DNA of 46,833 bases from contig CAYSDH010000020.1 of assembly GCA_964429805.1 (NCBI GenBank), positions 1 through 46,833 of the forward strand, read 5' to 3'. A program made the translations under genes and the position numbers. The DNA comes from CAYSDH01 sp964429805. Lineage in GTDB: Bacteria > Bacteroidota > Bacteroidia > Flavobacteriales_D > JABDKJ01. The notes under the pieces were generated by a model. That model searched no databases and was not told where the DNA came from. It saw only the letters and a list, made by a program, of their open reading frames with translations. Below, piece after piece: positions 17,802 to 25,391 of this stretch (positions are counted from its first letter, which is position 1; every line of letters begins with the position of its first letter).

Positions 17802-19898
17802 TTAAGGACAGACTGTTCCAAACGCAGTGTTGAGATCTAGAAAGTCATTGACATTGACTAGGCCATCACCATTGATGTCAGCTGCGCATGATGTGCATGA
17901 GCTACCAAAGGCCGTATTGAGGTCAAGGAAGTCGTTCACGTTTACAAGTCCATCAGCATTTATATCTGCCGGACATGATGCGCACGAAGAACTGACAAAG
18001 GTGCCTAAGGCAGGGCATACGTCCGCGATGATGTTAAAGTCATCGAGTCTCCAGTAGTTGTATCCGTCACTGCCATCATCGGCATACTGTATGCCTAAGT
18101 ACACTTGAGTACCATTAACCGAATCAAGATTTGCGGCAAAAGGAAAAGCTGTGTTTTCAGCTGTAAGTAACGTTTCATCTAACTGACCGAGACTTGTCCA
18201 GTTGTTTCCAGTTTCAGTGGGGCAACCGGTGTAGCTGTTGGTCCAAAAGAACTCTAAGAGGGTGTAGCCAAAATCTTCTTCGGCAGTAAAGTTCAAACTT
18301 GCAGCGCTAGTCTGGCTCATGTCCAGTGGGCCATAAATCAACCAGCTTTCGGCATACTCTGCGCAACCTGTGCCACAATAAGAATTGCAGGTATACCCGT
18401 TTGCACTTGCTGTCCATTGACCCCCATTATTAAAACTAGAATTAGTCTGCACCTCGACTATTTCCCAGGCTGGTGTCAGGCATTGATTGACACTCGGGTC
18501 GCAGGCAGAGATTGTGAGTTGAGTCCCGTCAGAAATCCCCCAAATATCAGTCGCCCAACTTGGCATGTCCACAAAGGGATTTCTATTGCCCTGAGTCTCG
18601 AAAATGGCATTGTTACGGCTCGTTTCTATACCATCTACTGGGTCATCTTGATGCCATAATAAGAGCAGATTTAAGAGGCAAGGTTCTAATCCATCTGCAC
18701 TTAACACGGCATCACCAGTGCATGATTGGCTGGCCCAATTTGGTAACTCATCTTTATATCTGACGGCCATGTACAAAAACACGCGAGCAAGGTCTCCCTT
18801 GTATTGGTCTGCAGGCTCAAAAGCCAAGTTGTTACAGCCAGTCGCACAGCTGTTGATGTCCACGCCAATGGCAGAGTTTCCGTTTGCTCCGCTCTGCACT
18901 TTACCAAGCGGAAAATTACTTTTCAAGGCATTGGTATAGGCGTCAGAGGGAAATAGATTATGCAAGTCGGTATACTGCGTTGCCGTGTTAGAGCCTCCCC
19001 ACCATGAACTTGGAAACACATGTTCTCGGTTCCAGCCTGCACCTGGACCTGATGCGTTTGACGATGAAGTATAACGGTCGCCAAGACAGTTGGTGTAGTT
19101 GGTGTTCGCATAGCGATCCAGGACTTGGCCAGACTGGTAGTCTGCATCACACATAAAGTCTATCACATCATACCCACTACTCGGACCATACGGGATGTTG
19201 TTTGAGGTTGAAATAATGTCATGCAAGGCATTCTTTAATACTTCGCATGTCATGCTGGTATCAATGCTCGCATAATACGTAGTGTCTGGATCACTCTCAC
19301 AAGCGGTGTTGTCATAAGGCCCGAAGGGTTGGCCGCTTAGCTCGGCATAGTTGCTAATACCTATCAGGCCACCAGGGCCACTGTATATCCAGTCAGCAGA
19401 AGTGCAGGTAGAATCAAAAAGACCATTGTTACTCATTGAAGTTTGTCGGTATGCATAACCATTAGAGTATTCCCAACATTCACCAGAACCATTGACGTCA
19501 GCAAGCCCATACAAGTCGACTACGCTTCCGTTAAAATAAAGCTCAATAGCATCATTTCCATTGATATTAATCGCACCTGAAGTCACATCAGGAGGGCAGC
19601 CAAAGAACGTAGTGAAGCCCATAGATTCTGAACTAACCCAAAGACAGTCGCCCGCATCAAGCTCCCCCTCAAAAGTATACTCCTGACCATCGGTGCCCAC
19701 TCCGTTATTGGCTGAGCCTATTCCATATAGACTGAGGTCATTGATGTCAGCTGTGGCACAAACGCGAACGGCCTTTGGCAATCCACCAGCTAAATCTCCG
19801 TCCATGATGACTGACAGGTATAAGTCTTGGGCAGATGCAGCTCCGCTCAAAAAAAGTATGCTGGTAAAAAAGAGTAGGCGCAGCGAGTTTATGGTCAT
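17802..19898 (-). CDS. Secreted endonuclease I-type protein with two dockerin-like repeats
   Basis: The 698-residue protein has a signal peptide ending at 'SGAASA'. Next comes a lamin-tail-like region (about 25-190, with 'GNDAIELYFNGSVVDLYG'). An endonuclease I (Vibrio Dns-like) domain follows at about 205-430, with the catalytic motif 'WNREHVFPSSWW' and 'DLHNLFPSD'. A beta-sandwich of the cleaved-adhesin/MAM-like type follows ('WEIVEVQ' to 'YNYWRLDDFNI'). The tail is two near-identical repeats, each with 'DIN-DGLVNVNDFLDLNTAFG', resembling type I dockerin calcium loops and flanked by cysteines. It likely digests extracellular DNA for nutrient or phosphate. No ordinary T9SS C-terminal sorting domain follows the repeats, so the export route is uncertain. 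Confidence 0.88.
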   Translation of the reverse strand: MTINSLRLLFFTSILFLSGAASAQDLYLSVIMDGDLAGGLPKAVRVCATADINDLSLYGIGSANNGVGTDGQEYTFEGELDAGDCLWVSSESMGFTTFFGCPPDVTSGAININGNDAIELYFNGSVVDLYGLADVNGSGECWEYSNGYAYRQTSMSNNGLFDSTCTSADWIYSGPGGLIGISNYAELSGQPFGPYDNTACESDPDTTYYASIDTSMTCEVLKNALHDIISTSNNIPYGPSSGYDVIDFMCDADYQSGQVLDRYANTNYTNCLGDRYTSSSNASGPGAGWNREHVFPSSWWGGSNTATQYTDLHNLFPSDAYTNALKSNFPLGKVQSGANGNSAIGVDINSCATGCNNLAFEPADQYKGDLARVFLYMAVRYKDELPNWASQSCTGDAVLSADGLEPCLLNLLLLWHQDDPVDGIETSRNNAIFETQGNRNPFVDMPSWATDIWGISDGTQLTISACDPSVNQCLTPAWEIVEVQTNSSFNNGGQWTASANGYTCNSYCGTGCAEYAESWLIYGPLDMSQTSAASLNFTAEEDFGYTLLEFFWTNSYTGCPTETGNNWTSLGQLDETLLTAENTAFPFAANLDSVNGTQVYLGIQYADDGSDGYNYWRLDDFNIIADVCPALGTFVSSSCASCPADINADGLVNVNDFLDLNTAFGSSCTSCAADINGDGLVNVNDFLDLNTAFGTVCP
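17811..17990 (-). repeat. Two tandem dockerin-like coding repeats
   Basis: The 3' end of the nuclease gene codes for two copies of a roughly 29-residue unit sharing 'DGLVNVNDFLDLNTAFG', with D-x-N-x-D-G calcium-loop character and bordering CxxC or CxxxC cysteines. The copies are nearly identical in protein but diverged in codons (for example around 17830-17870 against 17915-17960), which argues against a very recent duplication. Confidence 0.75.
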
Positions 19899-19922
19899 AG
19901 TTTAAAATGGTAGATGTTAGGG

Positions 19923-19953
19923 CAAAACTAGACCTTAAAGCATTTGAGAACAA
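19923..19953 (-). promoter_or_regulatory. Promoter of the secreted nuclease gene
   Basis: On the minus strand a TTG (19953-19951) is followed after 20 bases by an exact -7 box TAGTTTTG (19930-19923), fitting the TTG-N17-23-TAnnTTTG consensus of Bacteroidota. The expected start leaves a leader of roughly 15-20 bases before the ATG at 19898. It sits just past the stop of the LuxE-like gene. Confidence 0.6.
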
Positions 19954-19957
19954 GTGA

Positions 19958-20947
19958 TTATGAAATGAGCAAACTACACCCTCTAATGTCACTAACGTCA
20001 TAGCGGCCAAGCACTTCAAATGTGCCGTCTTCATGAATGCGCCCCAAGTCATCAGTGGCTATAAAAGAGCAAGAATGAATGTTGGCCAAGTCAATGATGT
20101 TAAGGCCTCCGGTGCGCCCAGTGTTGACCTCTGAAAAAGGGTCGTCAATCTGACGTGCGCTCACTCTCATCCACGGAGGTGTGGTAAAACGTCCGCCCCC
20201 AGACGAATAGGCTTGTGATAGTAATTCCGTCATGCCATACTCACTATGTACTTGCGGCACACCAAAGCCATTTTGCAAAATGCCGTGAAGCGCCTCTCTA
20301 GTCAGTTCCTTTTTTCTTCCTTTCATACCGCCAGTCTCCATGACTATGAGCTCTGGAAAGTCAATGGGAAAGTCTTCGGCCATGTCTAAAAGAGCAAACG
20401 AGACCCCAAGCAATATCGTTTTCGTGCCGTTTTCTTTCAGCGACTGCAGCTTTTGATGCAAAGAAGCCAAGTCATCCAGATAAAATCCTGAGTCAGCATG
20501 TCCGCTTACTTCTATGAGCTTATTGGCCATGTATACTAGCGATGAGCCGCTCCGCTCCAGATAAGAGGGGAGCAAGGCGAGAATACAACAGTCTTGTGGG
20601 GCTCCATAACTCGAGGTAAATCCATGCATGAAGCTAGACTCATAGACGCTCAAATCTGCTACATGATGCCTTGACTTGATGCTATCAGTAGTGCCGCTGC
20701 TCTTAAACTGGATTTCAGCATTCTGCGCACCACTCAATATTTGGTGGCTCTTAAAAGCACTAATCGGTAGAAAAGGAATATCACTAACATCTTTCGGATT
20801 GAGTCGGCCAAGACTAGTGCAGAAATCCAAGTATGGTCCACTTTCAGATACCTGATAATGAAATATTGACAGGGCTAATTCGTTAAAGTCATCACCTCCT
20901 TTGAGTGACCAAAGGCGCTGTTTCCATTGAGAAATTTCGCTTTCCAT
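19958..20947 (-). CDS. LuxE/acyl-protein synthetase family adenylating enzyme
   Basis: The 329-residue product resembles the LuxE-type branch of the ANL (adenylate-forming) superfamily. It has the phosphate-binding 'QFKSSGTTDS', the 'SEYGMTELLSQ' motif that contacts the adenylate, 'TDDLG', and a C-terminal 'GRYDVSDIRGCSLLI' hinge. LuxE activates a fatty acid with ATP and passes it to a protein or reductase. No LuxC reductase or luciferase gene is nearby, so light production is not implied; many Bacteroidota carry such stand-alone genes annotated as acyl transferases. It is divergent from a small lipoprotein gene, with only 32 bases between the two start codons. Confidence 0.8.
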   Translation of the reverse strand: MESEISQWKQRLWSLKGGDDFNELALSIFHYQVSESGPYLDFCTSLGRLNPKDVSDIPFLPISAFKSHQILSGAQNAEIQFKSSGTTDSIKSRHHVADLSVYESSFMHGFTSSYGAPQDCCILALLPSYLERSGSSLVYMANKLIEVSGHADSGFYLDDLASLHQKLQSLKENGTKTILLGVSFALLDMAEDFPIDFPELIVMETGGMKGRKKELTREALHGILQNGFGVPQVHSEYGMTELLSQAYSSGGGRFTTPPWMRVSARQIDDPFSEVNTGRTGGLNIIDLANIHSCSFIATDDLGRIHEDGTFEVLGRYDVSDIRGCSLLIS

Positions 20948-20965
20948 CAGTCAAGGCATAATATT

Positions 20966-20973
20966 TACATTTG
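20966..20973 (+). promoter_or_regulatory. -7 promoter box of the small lipoprotein gene
   Basis: TACATTTG is an exact TAnnTTTG box ending six bases before the ATG at 20980, implying a leaderless or nearly leaderless mRNA. It lies inside the 32-base gap to the divergent LuxE-like gene. No good -33 TTG is visible. Confidence 0.5.
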
Positions 20974-20979
20974 TGGAGT

Positions 20980-21513
20980 ATGGCACAGTCATCAAAAATA
21001 CTTCTTACTGCTCTATGTGCAGTGCTCATCTGGTCTTCTTGTGATAAGTCGGCCAACTTTCCTATCGAACCGGTCATAGAGTTTAAAAGCGTAGAGCGCT
21101 TTGGTAATGACTCGGCCTATGTGACCATAGACTTTACTGATGGCGATGGCGATATCGGACTTAATGAGTTTCAAGTAGATGCGCCTTATAATTTTGTGCC
21201 GTACAACGGGGTTGACTCCACACGCAGTGAGAATAAGTTTTATTATAATTTGATATTACGTCATCACGAGTTTATTGACGGAGAGTGGATAGAGATCCCT
21301 TTTGAGAGTACTCCAGTCACTTTTTGGAGAATTTTAGACCTCACACCTTCGGGTCAAGACCAAGCCCTTGAAGGTGAAATAAGAGTAACCATTGCACCAT
21401 TTCCACCAAATATTGGCTCTCTCGGCAACGATTCTGTGAAGTATAGCATTGAGCTTATTGACCGGGCGCTTCACGAGAGTAATATAGTGGAGACTCCGCT
21501 CATCACTGACTAA
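20980..21513 (+). CDS. Small predicted lipoprotein
   Basis: This 177-residue protein has a lipoprotein signal ('ILLTALCAVLIWSSC', lipobox SSC-D). The mature part is beta-rich, with 'YVTIDFTDGDGDIGL', a D-G-D-G-D-I-G loop seen repeatedly in Bacteroidota lipoproteins of unknown function, and ends with 'SIELIDRALHESNIVETP'. I would call it a putative outer-membrane-anchored, Ig-like lipoprotein; its partner is unknown. An in-frame TTG at 20971 gives a longer frame but lies in the -7 box, so ATG 20980 is preferred. Its stop is one base from the stop of the convergent peptidase gene. Confidence 0.78.
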   Translation: MAQSSKILLTALCAVLIWSSCDKSANFPIEPVIEFKSVERFGNDSAYVTIDFTDGDGDIGLNEFQVDAPYNFVPYNGVDSTRSENKFYYNLILRHHEFIDGEWIEIPFESTPVTFWRILDLTPSGQDQALEGEIRVTIAPFPPNIGSLGNDSVKYSIELIDRALHESNIVETPLITD

Positions 21514-21514
21514 G

Positions 21515-23203
21515 TCAGTCTAGTCGAAATACGGGGTATCTCAGATGTGATTTCTCGTAGTACGGTGAGTGCTTGTAGATATACATCAGTTGGCCCCACA
21601 TATCTTCTTTAAAACCTTCTTCCTCTTTTCTTTTCTGTTCAAACGAAGCCTTGAGCTCTGCATCAGCAGATAGTATTTCTTCTGCCAGATCCTCAAATAC
21701 ATAGGGCGAAAACCACTCTTTTTGCTGCAACACAGCATCAAAGAAGTTCCAATTAAAGAAGGAGTCTTTGGCCCGCGGCTCAAGCACATTAATAAGATAT
21801 CTGCGCGCAGCCTGATCGGTTGGTATGAGCATATATCCAGTAGAGAGGTTGACGGTTATTTGCTCAGTTCTTGTGTCGACATTGTCATGCAAAAAGTGCC
21901 CTTCGTATGGAGACTTAGGGCTGTCAACATGGCTTATGTAATAGGCCGTAGCCACAAGATTAGAGTCTTTTTTAATCTCAGTCATGTCCACCTTGTTTAA
22001 CTTGAGGCGCGCAATCACTTCTTGCCATGCGGTCGGGATTAGGTAGTGACTAGGCACCATCACCGTATCTGATCCGATATAGTGACTGAACTGCGAGATC
22101 ATTTTGGTGTAAGGCTTGTCTCGATGATACTTCAGGCGCTGAAGCCCTGTCACTTTACTCGGTTCTTTTGAAGAAGAGTAACCCATAAAGTTGACCGAGT
22201 CGACTATTGTTTTATCCAAGGTGTAGTCTAAGCACCATTCCTTTTGTTCTAGGTCTTCGCGCTGGGCTATTAATTTCACTTCAGGAAGCAAGCGTCCCCT
22301 GCTAGTCATGCAAAACTCGAGCATGGCACTCAAAAAGTCGCGAGTGGCCAGTACTCTGTCTTGATATGGCTTGAGCATGTGCGCTTCAGTGGTAAAGCCC
22401 AAACAGTTAAACAGCCCTGCATACCCGTTCGAATATCGCGGCCAGTCTGCAAAATCTTTTATGCCCGCTTCAGGTGTTTCTCCCATCAAGTCCATGTAAG
22501 GAGCCATGGGGTAGCTTTCATTCATCTTGGCATAGAGAAATGGCAATATCTCACGGTCACAGAATTTTGCCATGGGTGCAGAAATCATGTCATACTGAGA
22601 ATGTATGAGGGTCATGCAGTGCTGGTAATCTGCACCGTTAGAAGTATGCGTGTCAATAAAAATATCCGGCTGCCAATTATGAAAAGTCTCAGTAAAGGCC
22701 AGCGAGTTTTGGCTATCCATTTTGATAAAATCTCTGTTGAGATCTAGGTTCTTAGCGTTGCCTCTAAAGCCTTGTTCTGTTGGTCCATTTTGATTGGCAC
22801 GCGTGCAGCAGCCTCGGTTCAAAGAGCCTCCCACATTATAGAGGGCTATGATTACTATATTGATGGAGTCGAGCAGAGTGGACCGCTCTTCGATAAGTTG
22901 ATTCATCAACAGGATAGATGCATCAACACCGCACGATTCTCCAGGGTGTATTCCGTTGTTGATCAAAACAGTCGGGAGGCCTTCTTTTTTTATTCGCGGA
23001 GCGAAAACAAAGATGTCTTCTCCAGCATCACTCTTTCCGCAGGGCTCAAACACAAACCGCTTGTCTTTTTCTGCTAGATACCGATAGGACTCAATGGTCT
23101 CGGCATAGTTTAGGCTTGAGTTGTCTTCATAGCGAAGCGCTATTTGGGCTAATGAACTTTGAGCCAGAAACAAAGCGAAAAGAAAAGAGCAAAGTAGTCT
23201 CAT
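21515..23203 (-). CDS. M14 family zinc carboxypeptidase
   Basis: The 562-residue exported protein (signal peptide to 'AQSSLAQ') has a metallocarboxypeptidase M14 domain at about residues 30-300. Zinc ligands are seen in 'NNGIHPGESCG' (H86 and E89, the HxxE pair) and the third His in 'IFIDTHTSNGADY'. The 'NLDLNRDFIKMD' segment supplies the substrate carboxylate-binding N-R pair. The C-terminal 250 residues are family-specific with no known fold that I can name. It trims amino acids from peptide C-termini, probably in the periplasm. Its ATG overlaps the stop of the upstream MscS-type gene (TGATG), an unusual pairing. Confidence 0.88.
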   Translation of the reverse strand: MRLLCSFLFALFLAQSSLAQIALRYEDNSSLNYAETIESYRYLAEKDKRFVFEPCGKSDAGEDIFVFAPRIKKEGLPTVLINNGIHPGESCGVDASILLMNQLIEERSTLLDSINIVIIALYNVGGSLNRGCCTRANQNGPTEQGFRGNAKNLDLNRDFIKMDSQNSLAFTETFHNWQPDIFIDTHTSNGADYQHCMTLIHSQYDMISAPMAKFCDREILPFLYAKMNESYPMAPYMDLMGETPEAGIKDFADWPRYSNGYAGLFNCLGFTTEAHMLKPYQDRVLATRDFLSAMLEFCMTSRGRLLPEVKLIAQREDLEQKEWCLDYTLDKTIVDSVNFMGYSSSKEPSKVTGLQRLKYHRDKPYTKMISQFSHYIGSDTVMVPSHYLIPTAWQEVIARLKLNKVDMTEIKKDSNLVATAYYISHVDSPKSPYEGHFLHDNVDTRTEQITVNLSTGYMLIPTDQAARRYLINVLEPRAKDSFFNWNFFDAVLQQKEWFSPYVFEDLAEEILSADAELKASFEQKRKEEEGFKEDMWGQLMYIYKHSPYYEKSHLRYPVFRLD

Positions 23204-24264
23204 CAGCCCTCCTTGTTAAGTTTGTCTTTCTGCTCTGCGATGCGAGTCTCCAATCTTAACTTGATATTCTTCAAGTTCTCAATGCGTTCGTCAAAAGTAG
23301 GTTTGTCTTCAGATTTCGCAGATTTTCGTTCTGACTCCAGTTCTTCGATTTTGGCAACTACTTCCTCCAGCTTCATTTCCTTCTTCTCTATTTCTTCGGC
23401 TTTTTCAGCTTTGTCAAAGATGACAGACTCCGCTTTGTCCGCTTCTAATTGAGTGTCCGTCTTTCTTGATTTATGGATGAACACCGTGTCATTAACTTGC
23501 CTTTGATTCATAAAAGTTGGAGACACTATTTCAATATCCGCTTCATGCAAAAGGTCAATCATTGCTTTGTTCAACTTAGACTTCACCGACAATATTTTAT
23601 TTACATCTTTCAAGAGGCCGCTGACTTTGTACACCACAGAAAAATCACCAAGTTCAGTAACGAACACAAAACCATCTATAAGTCCGGCTTTTTCAGCTGC
23701 CTTAATGAGCGTTTTCTCTATTAAGACTCTACTTACATCATAACCCAGAGACACTACGCCCGAAAGAATGGTGCCAGAAGCTCTGGTCACCGTAACATGA
23801 TTGGTGACCAAGTGAAGGTTTGGTATGGTCATCAGGTCGCGGTTTTCTGTTTGCACCTCGGTGTGAAAAAGACCTTTACTAGTCACTCGGCCAAAAATAT
23901 CGCCACACCTTATGAAGTCGCCAATCTTAAAACTGTTGACCATGCCTATGTTTAAGGCTGCCATGGCGTTTCCGAGCAATGATGTGGAGCTGAGAGAAAT
24001 GGACGCTGCGAGAACAATGCCAAGCAAGCTCAAAAGTTGACCTCTCAGCTCATGATTTATTGGCAGCGCGAGCAGTATCATGAAGAATCCAATAAAACCT
24101 ATAGTGAAAAGGATGGTCTGCCGTATGAGCGTTAGCCCACCAGAACCGCTACTTTTTTTAGTAAGTAGTGACTGGGTGACCTTATAAGCCCCAATAACTA
24201 AGACCACAGAGAATACCGTTGGGATGAGGCTGTAGGCTTTATTTATGATTTCTCCTATTTCCAT
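23203..24264 (-). CDS. MscS-family mechanosensitive channel with coiled-coil tail
   Basis: This 353-residue inner-membrane protein has three hydrophobic segments (about 10-30, 45-70, 80-110). The pore-lining TM3 and beta domain of MscS are recognisable as 'GIVLAASISLSSTSLLGNAMAALNIGM' and 'FKIGDFIRCGDIFGRVTSKGLFHTEVQT'. After the alpha/beta domain comes a highly charged region (about 265-350, rich in E, K, A) predicted to form a coiled coil. The family releases solutes during hypo-osmotic shock. The start is placed at ATG 24264: a longer in-frame start at 24288 would translate through an exact -7 box (24270-24277). Confidence 0.88.
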   Translation of the reverse strand: MEIGEIINKAYSLIPTVFSVVLVIGAYKVTQSLLTKKSSGSGGLTLIRQTILFTIGFIGFFMILLALPINHELRGQLLSLLGIVLAASISLSSTSLLGNAMAALNIGMVNSFKIGDFIRCGDIFGRVTSKGLFHTEVQTENRDLMTIPNLHLVTNHVTVTRASGTILSGVVSLGYDVSRVLIEKTLIKAAEKAGLIDGFVFVTELGDFSVVYKVSGLLKDVNKILSVKSKLNKAMIDLLHEADIEIVSPTFMNQRQVNDTVFIHKSRKTDTQLEADKAESVIFDKAEKAEEIEKKEMKLEEVVAKIEELESERKSAKSEDKPTFDERIENLKNIKLRLETRIAEQKDKLNKEG

Positions 24265-24269
24265 AATTT

Positions 24270-24277
24270 CAAAAGTA
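24270..24277 (-). promoter_or_regulatory. -7 promoter box of the MscS-type gene
   Basis: The minus strand reads TACTTTTG, an exact TAnnTTTG box, five bases before the ATG at 24264. The same octamer occurs on the plus strand at 24342-24349 before lpxD, giving divergent short-leader promoters. Confidence 0.5.
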
Positions 24278-24341
24278 ACACAATACACAATGAGCTATGG
24301 ATACCGCTTTGATTCGCGGCCCTTAGGCAGTCCTTTTGTCT

Positions 24342-24349
24342 TACTTTTG
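24342..24349 (+). promoter_or_regulatory. -7 promoter box of lpxD and the lipid A operon
   Basis: TACTTTTG matches the -7 consensus exactly and ends four bases before the lpxD ATG at 24354, so the mRNA should be leaderless or nearly so. A TTG at proper distance is not visible. Confidence 0.5.
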
Positions 24350-24353
24350 ACAG

Positions 24354-25391
24354 ATGGAATTCTCAGCAGGCGACATTGCCGCAATGCTAGGCGGGCTGGT
24401 TGAAGGTGATGCCTCAGTTAAAGTAAATGACATCTCCAAAATAGAAGCTGGACGTCCCAGTACGTTGACCTTTCTTGCCAACCCAAAGTACGAGCAGTAC
24501 ATCTATGGCACTGAAGCCTCAGTGGCTATAGTCAACAAAGATTTTAAGCCTGAAAAAGACTTGCCATCTACCTTAACACTGATACGAGTAGATGACGCTT
24601 ATTCGTGCTTGGCCAAGTTGCTTGACGCGGTTAATCCGTACAAAAATGATGAGGTTGGAGTGTCAGACAAGGCGGACATTCATAGTTCGGCCAAGATAGG
24701 TACCAACGTGTATGTTGGGGCTTTTGTCACCATAGGTAAAGATGCAGTGATTGCTGATAACGCAAAGATTTACTCCAACACGAGTATTGCCAAAAACGTG
24801 CTCATTGGTGAGGGAACTATCATTCATTCTAATTGCAGTCTCTACCAAGGTACACGGGTCGGAGCGCAGTGCATCATCCACTCGCAAGTAGTACTTGGCG
24901 CTGATGGATTCGGTTTTGCGCCACAGAGCAAAACCTTTGAGAAAGTAGCCCAAATAGGAAATGTGATTATCGAAGATCATGTTGAGATTGGCGCCAGCAC
25001 ATGTGTGGACCGTGCAACCATTGGCTCAACTATTGTCCGTAAGGGTGTAAAGCTTGATAACCTGATTCAGATAGCACATAATGTTGAGGTGGGAGAAAAC
25101 ACGGTGATTGCCGCTCAAACAGGCATTGCCGGTTCAGCCACTATCGGAAAGAACTGTATGTTCGGAGGCCAAGTCGGAGTGGTCGGGCACATTAAAATTG
25201 CAGACGGTGTGATGGTGGCCGCTCAATCTGGAATTGGACATTCTGTAAAAGAAGAGAAAACCATCATGCAGGGATCACCTGCCATACTCAATAGAGATTT
25301 TAAAAGAGCCTATGTCAACTTCATCAAATTACCAGAACTCAAACAGCGAGTCGACCGTATTGAACGCTCCATCAACTCAGACGATGACTGA
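24354..25391 (+). CDS. lpxD: UDP-3-O-acylglucosamine N-acyltransferase
   Basis: LpxD adds the second hydroxyacyl chain in lipid A synthesis (third step of the Raetz pathway). The 345-residue protein has the N-terminal uridine-binding domain ('VNDISKIEAGRPSTLTFLANPKYE') and a long left-handed beta-helix of hexapeptide repeats. The catalytic His is in 'DNLIQIAHNVEVGENTVIAAQTGIAGS', followed by 'FGGQVGVVGH'. A helical C-terminus ('LPELKQRVDRIERSIN') completes the trimer core. It is the first gene of the plus-strand envelope cluster, and its last eight bases overlap the start of lpxC-fabZ. A second LpxD-like protein is coded five genes further on. Confidence 0.95.
   Translation: MEFSAGDIAAMLGGLVEGDASVKVNDISKIEAGRPSTLTFLANPKYEQYIYGTEASVAIVNKDFKPEKDLPSTLTLIRVDDAYSCLAKLLDAVNPYKNDEVGVSDKADIHSSAKIGTNVYVGAFVTIGKDAVIADNAKIYSNTSIAKNVLIGEGTIIHSNCSLYQGTRVGAQCIIHSQVVLGADGFGFAPQSKTFEKVAQIGNVIIEDHVEIGASTCVDRATIGSTIVRKGVKLDNLIQIAHNVEVGENTVIAAQTGIAGSATIGKNCMFGGQVGVVGHIKIADGVMVAAQSGIGHSVKEEKTIMQGSPAILNRDFKRAYVNFIKLPELKQRVDRIERSINSDDD

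Noticed and set aside
19958..20947. Bioluminescence locus
   Set aside because: Only a LuxE-like gene is present; no luxC, luxD or luciferase genes lie nearby.
25312..25383. Longer N-terminus for LpxC-FabZ
   Set aside because: The extra 24 residues are a second frame of the lpxD end; the conserved protein begins right after ATG 25384.
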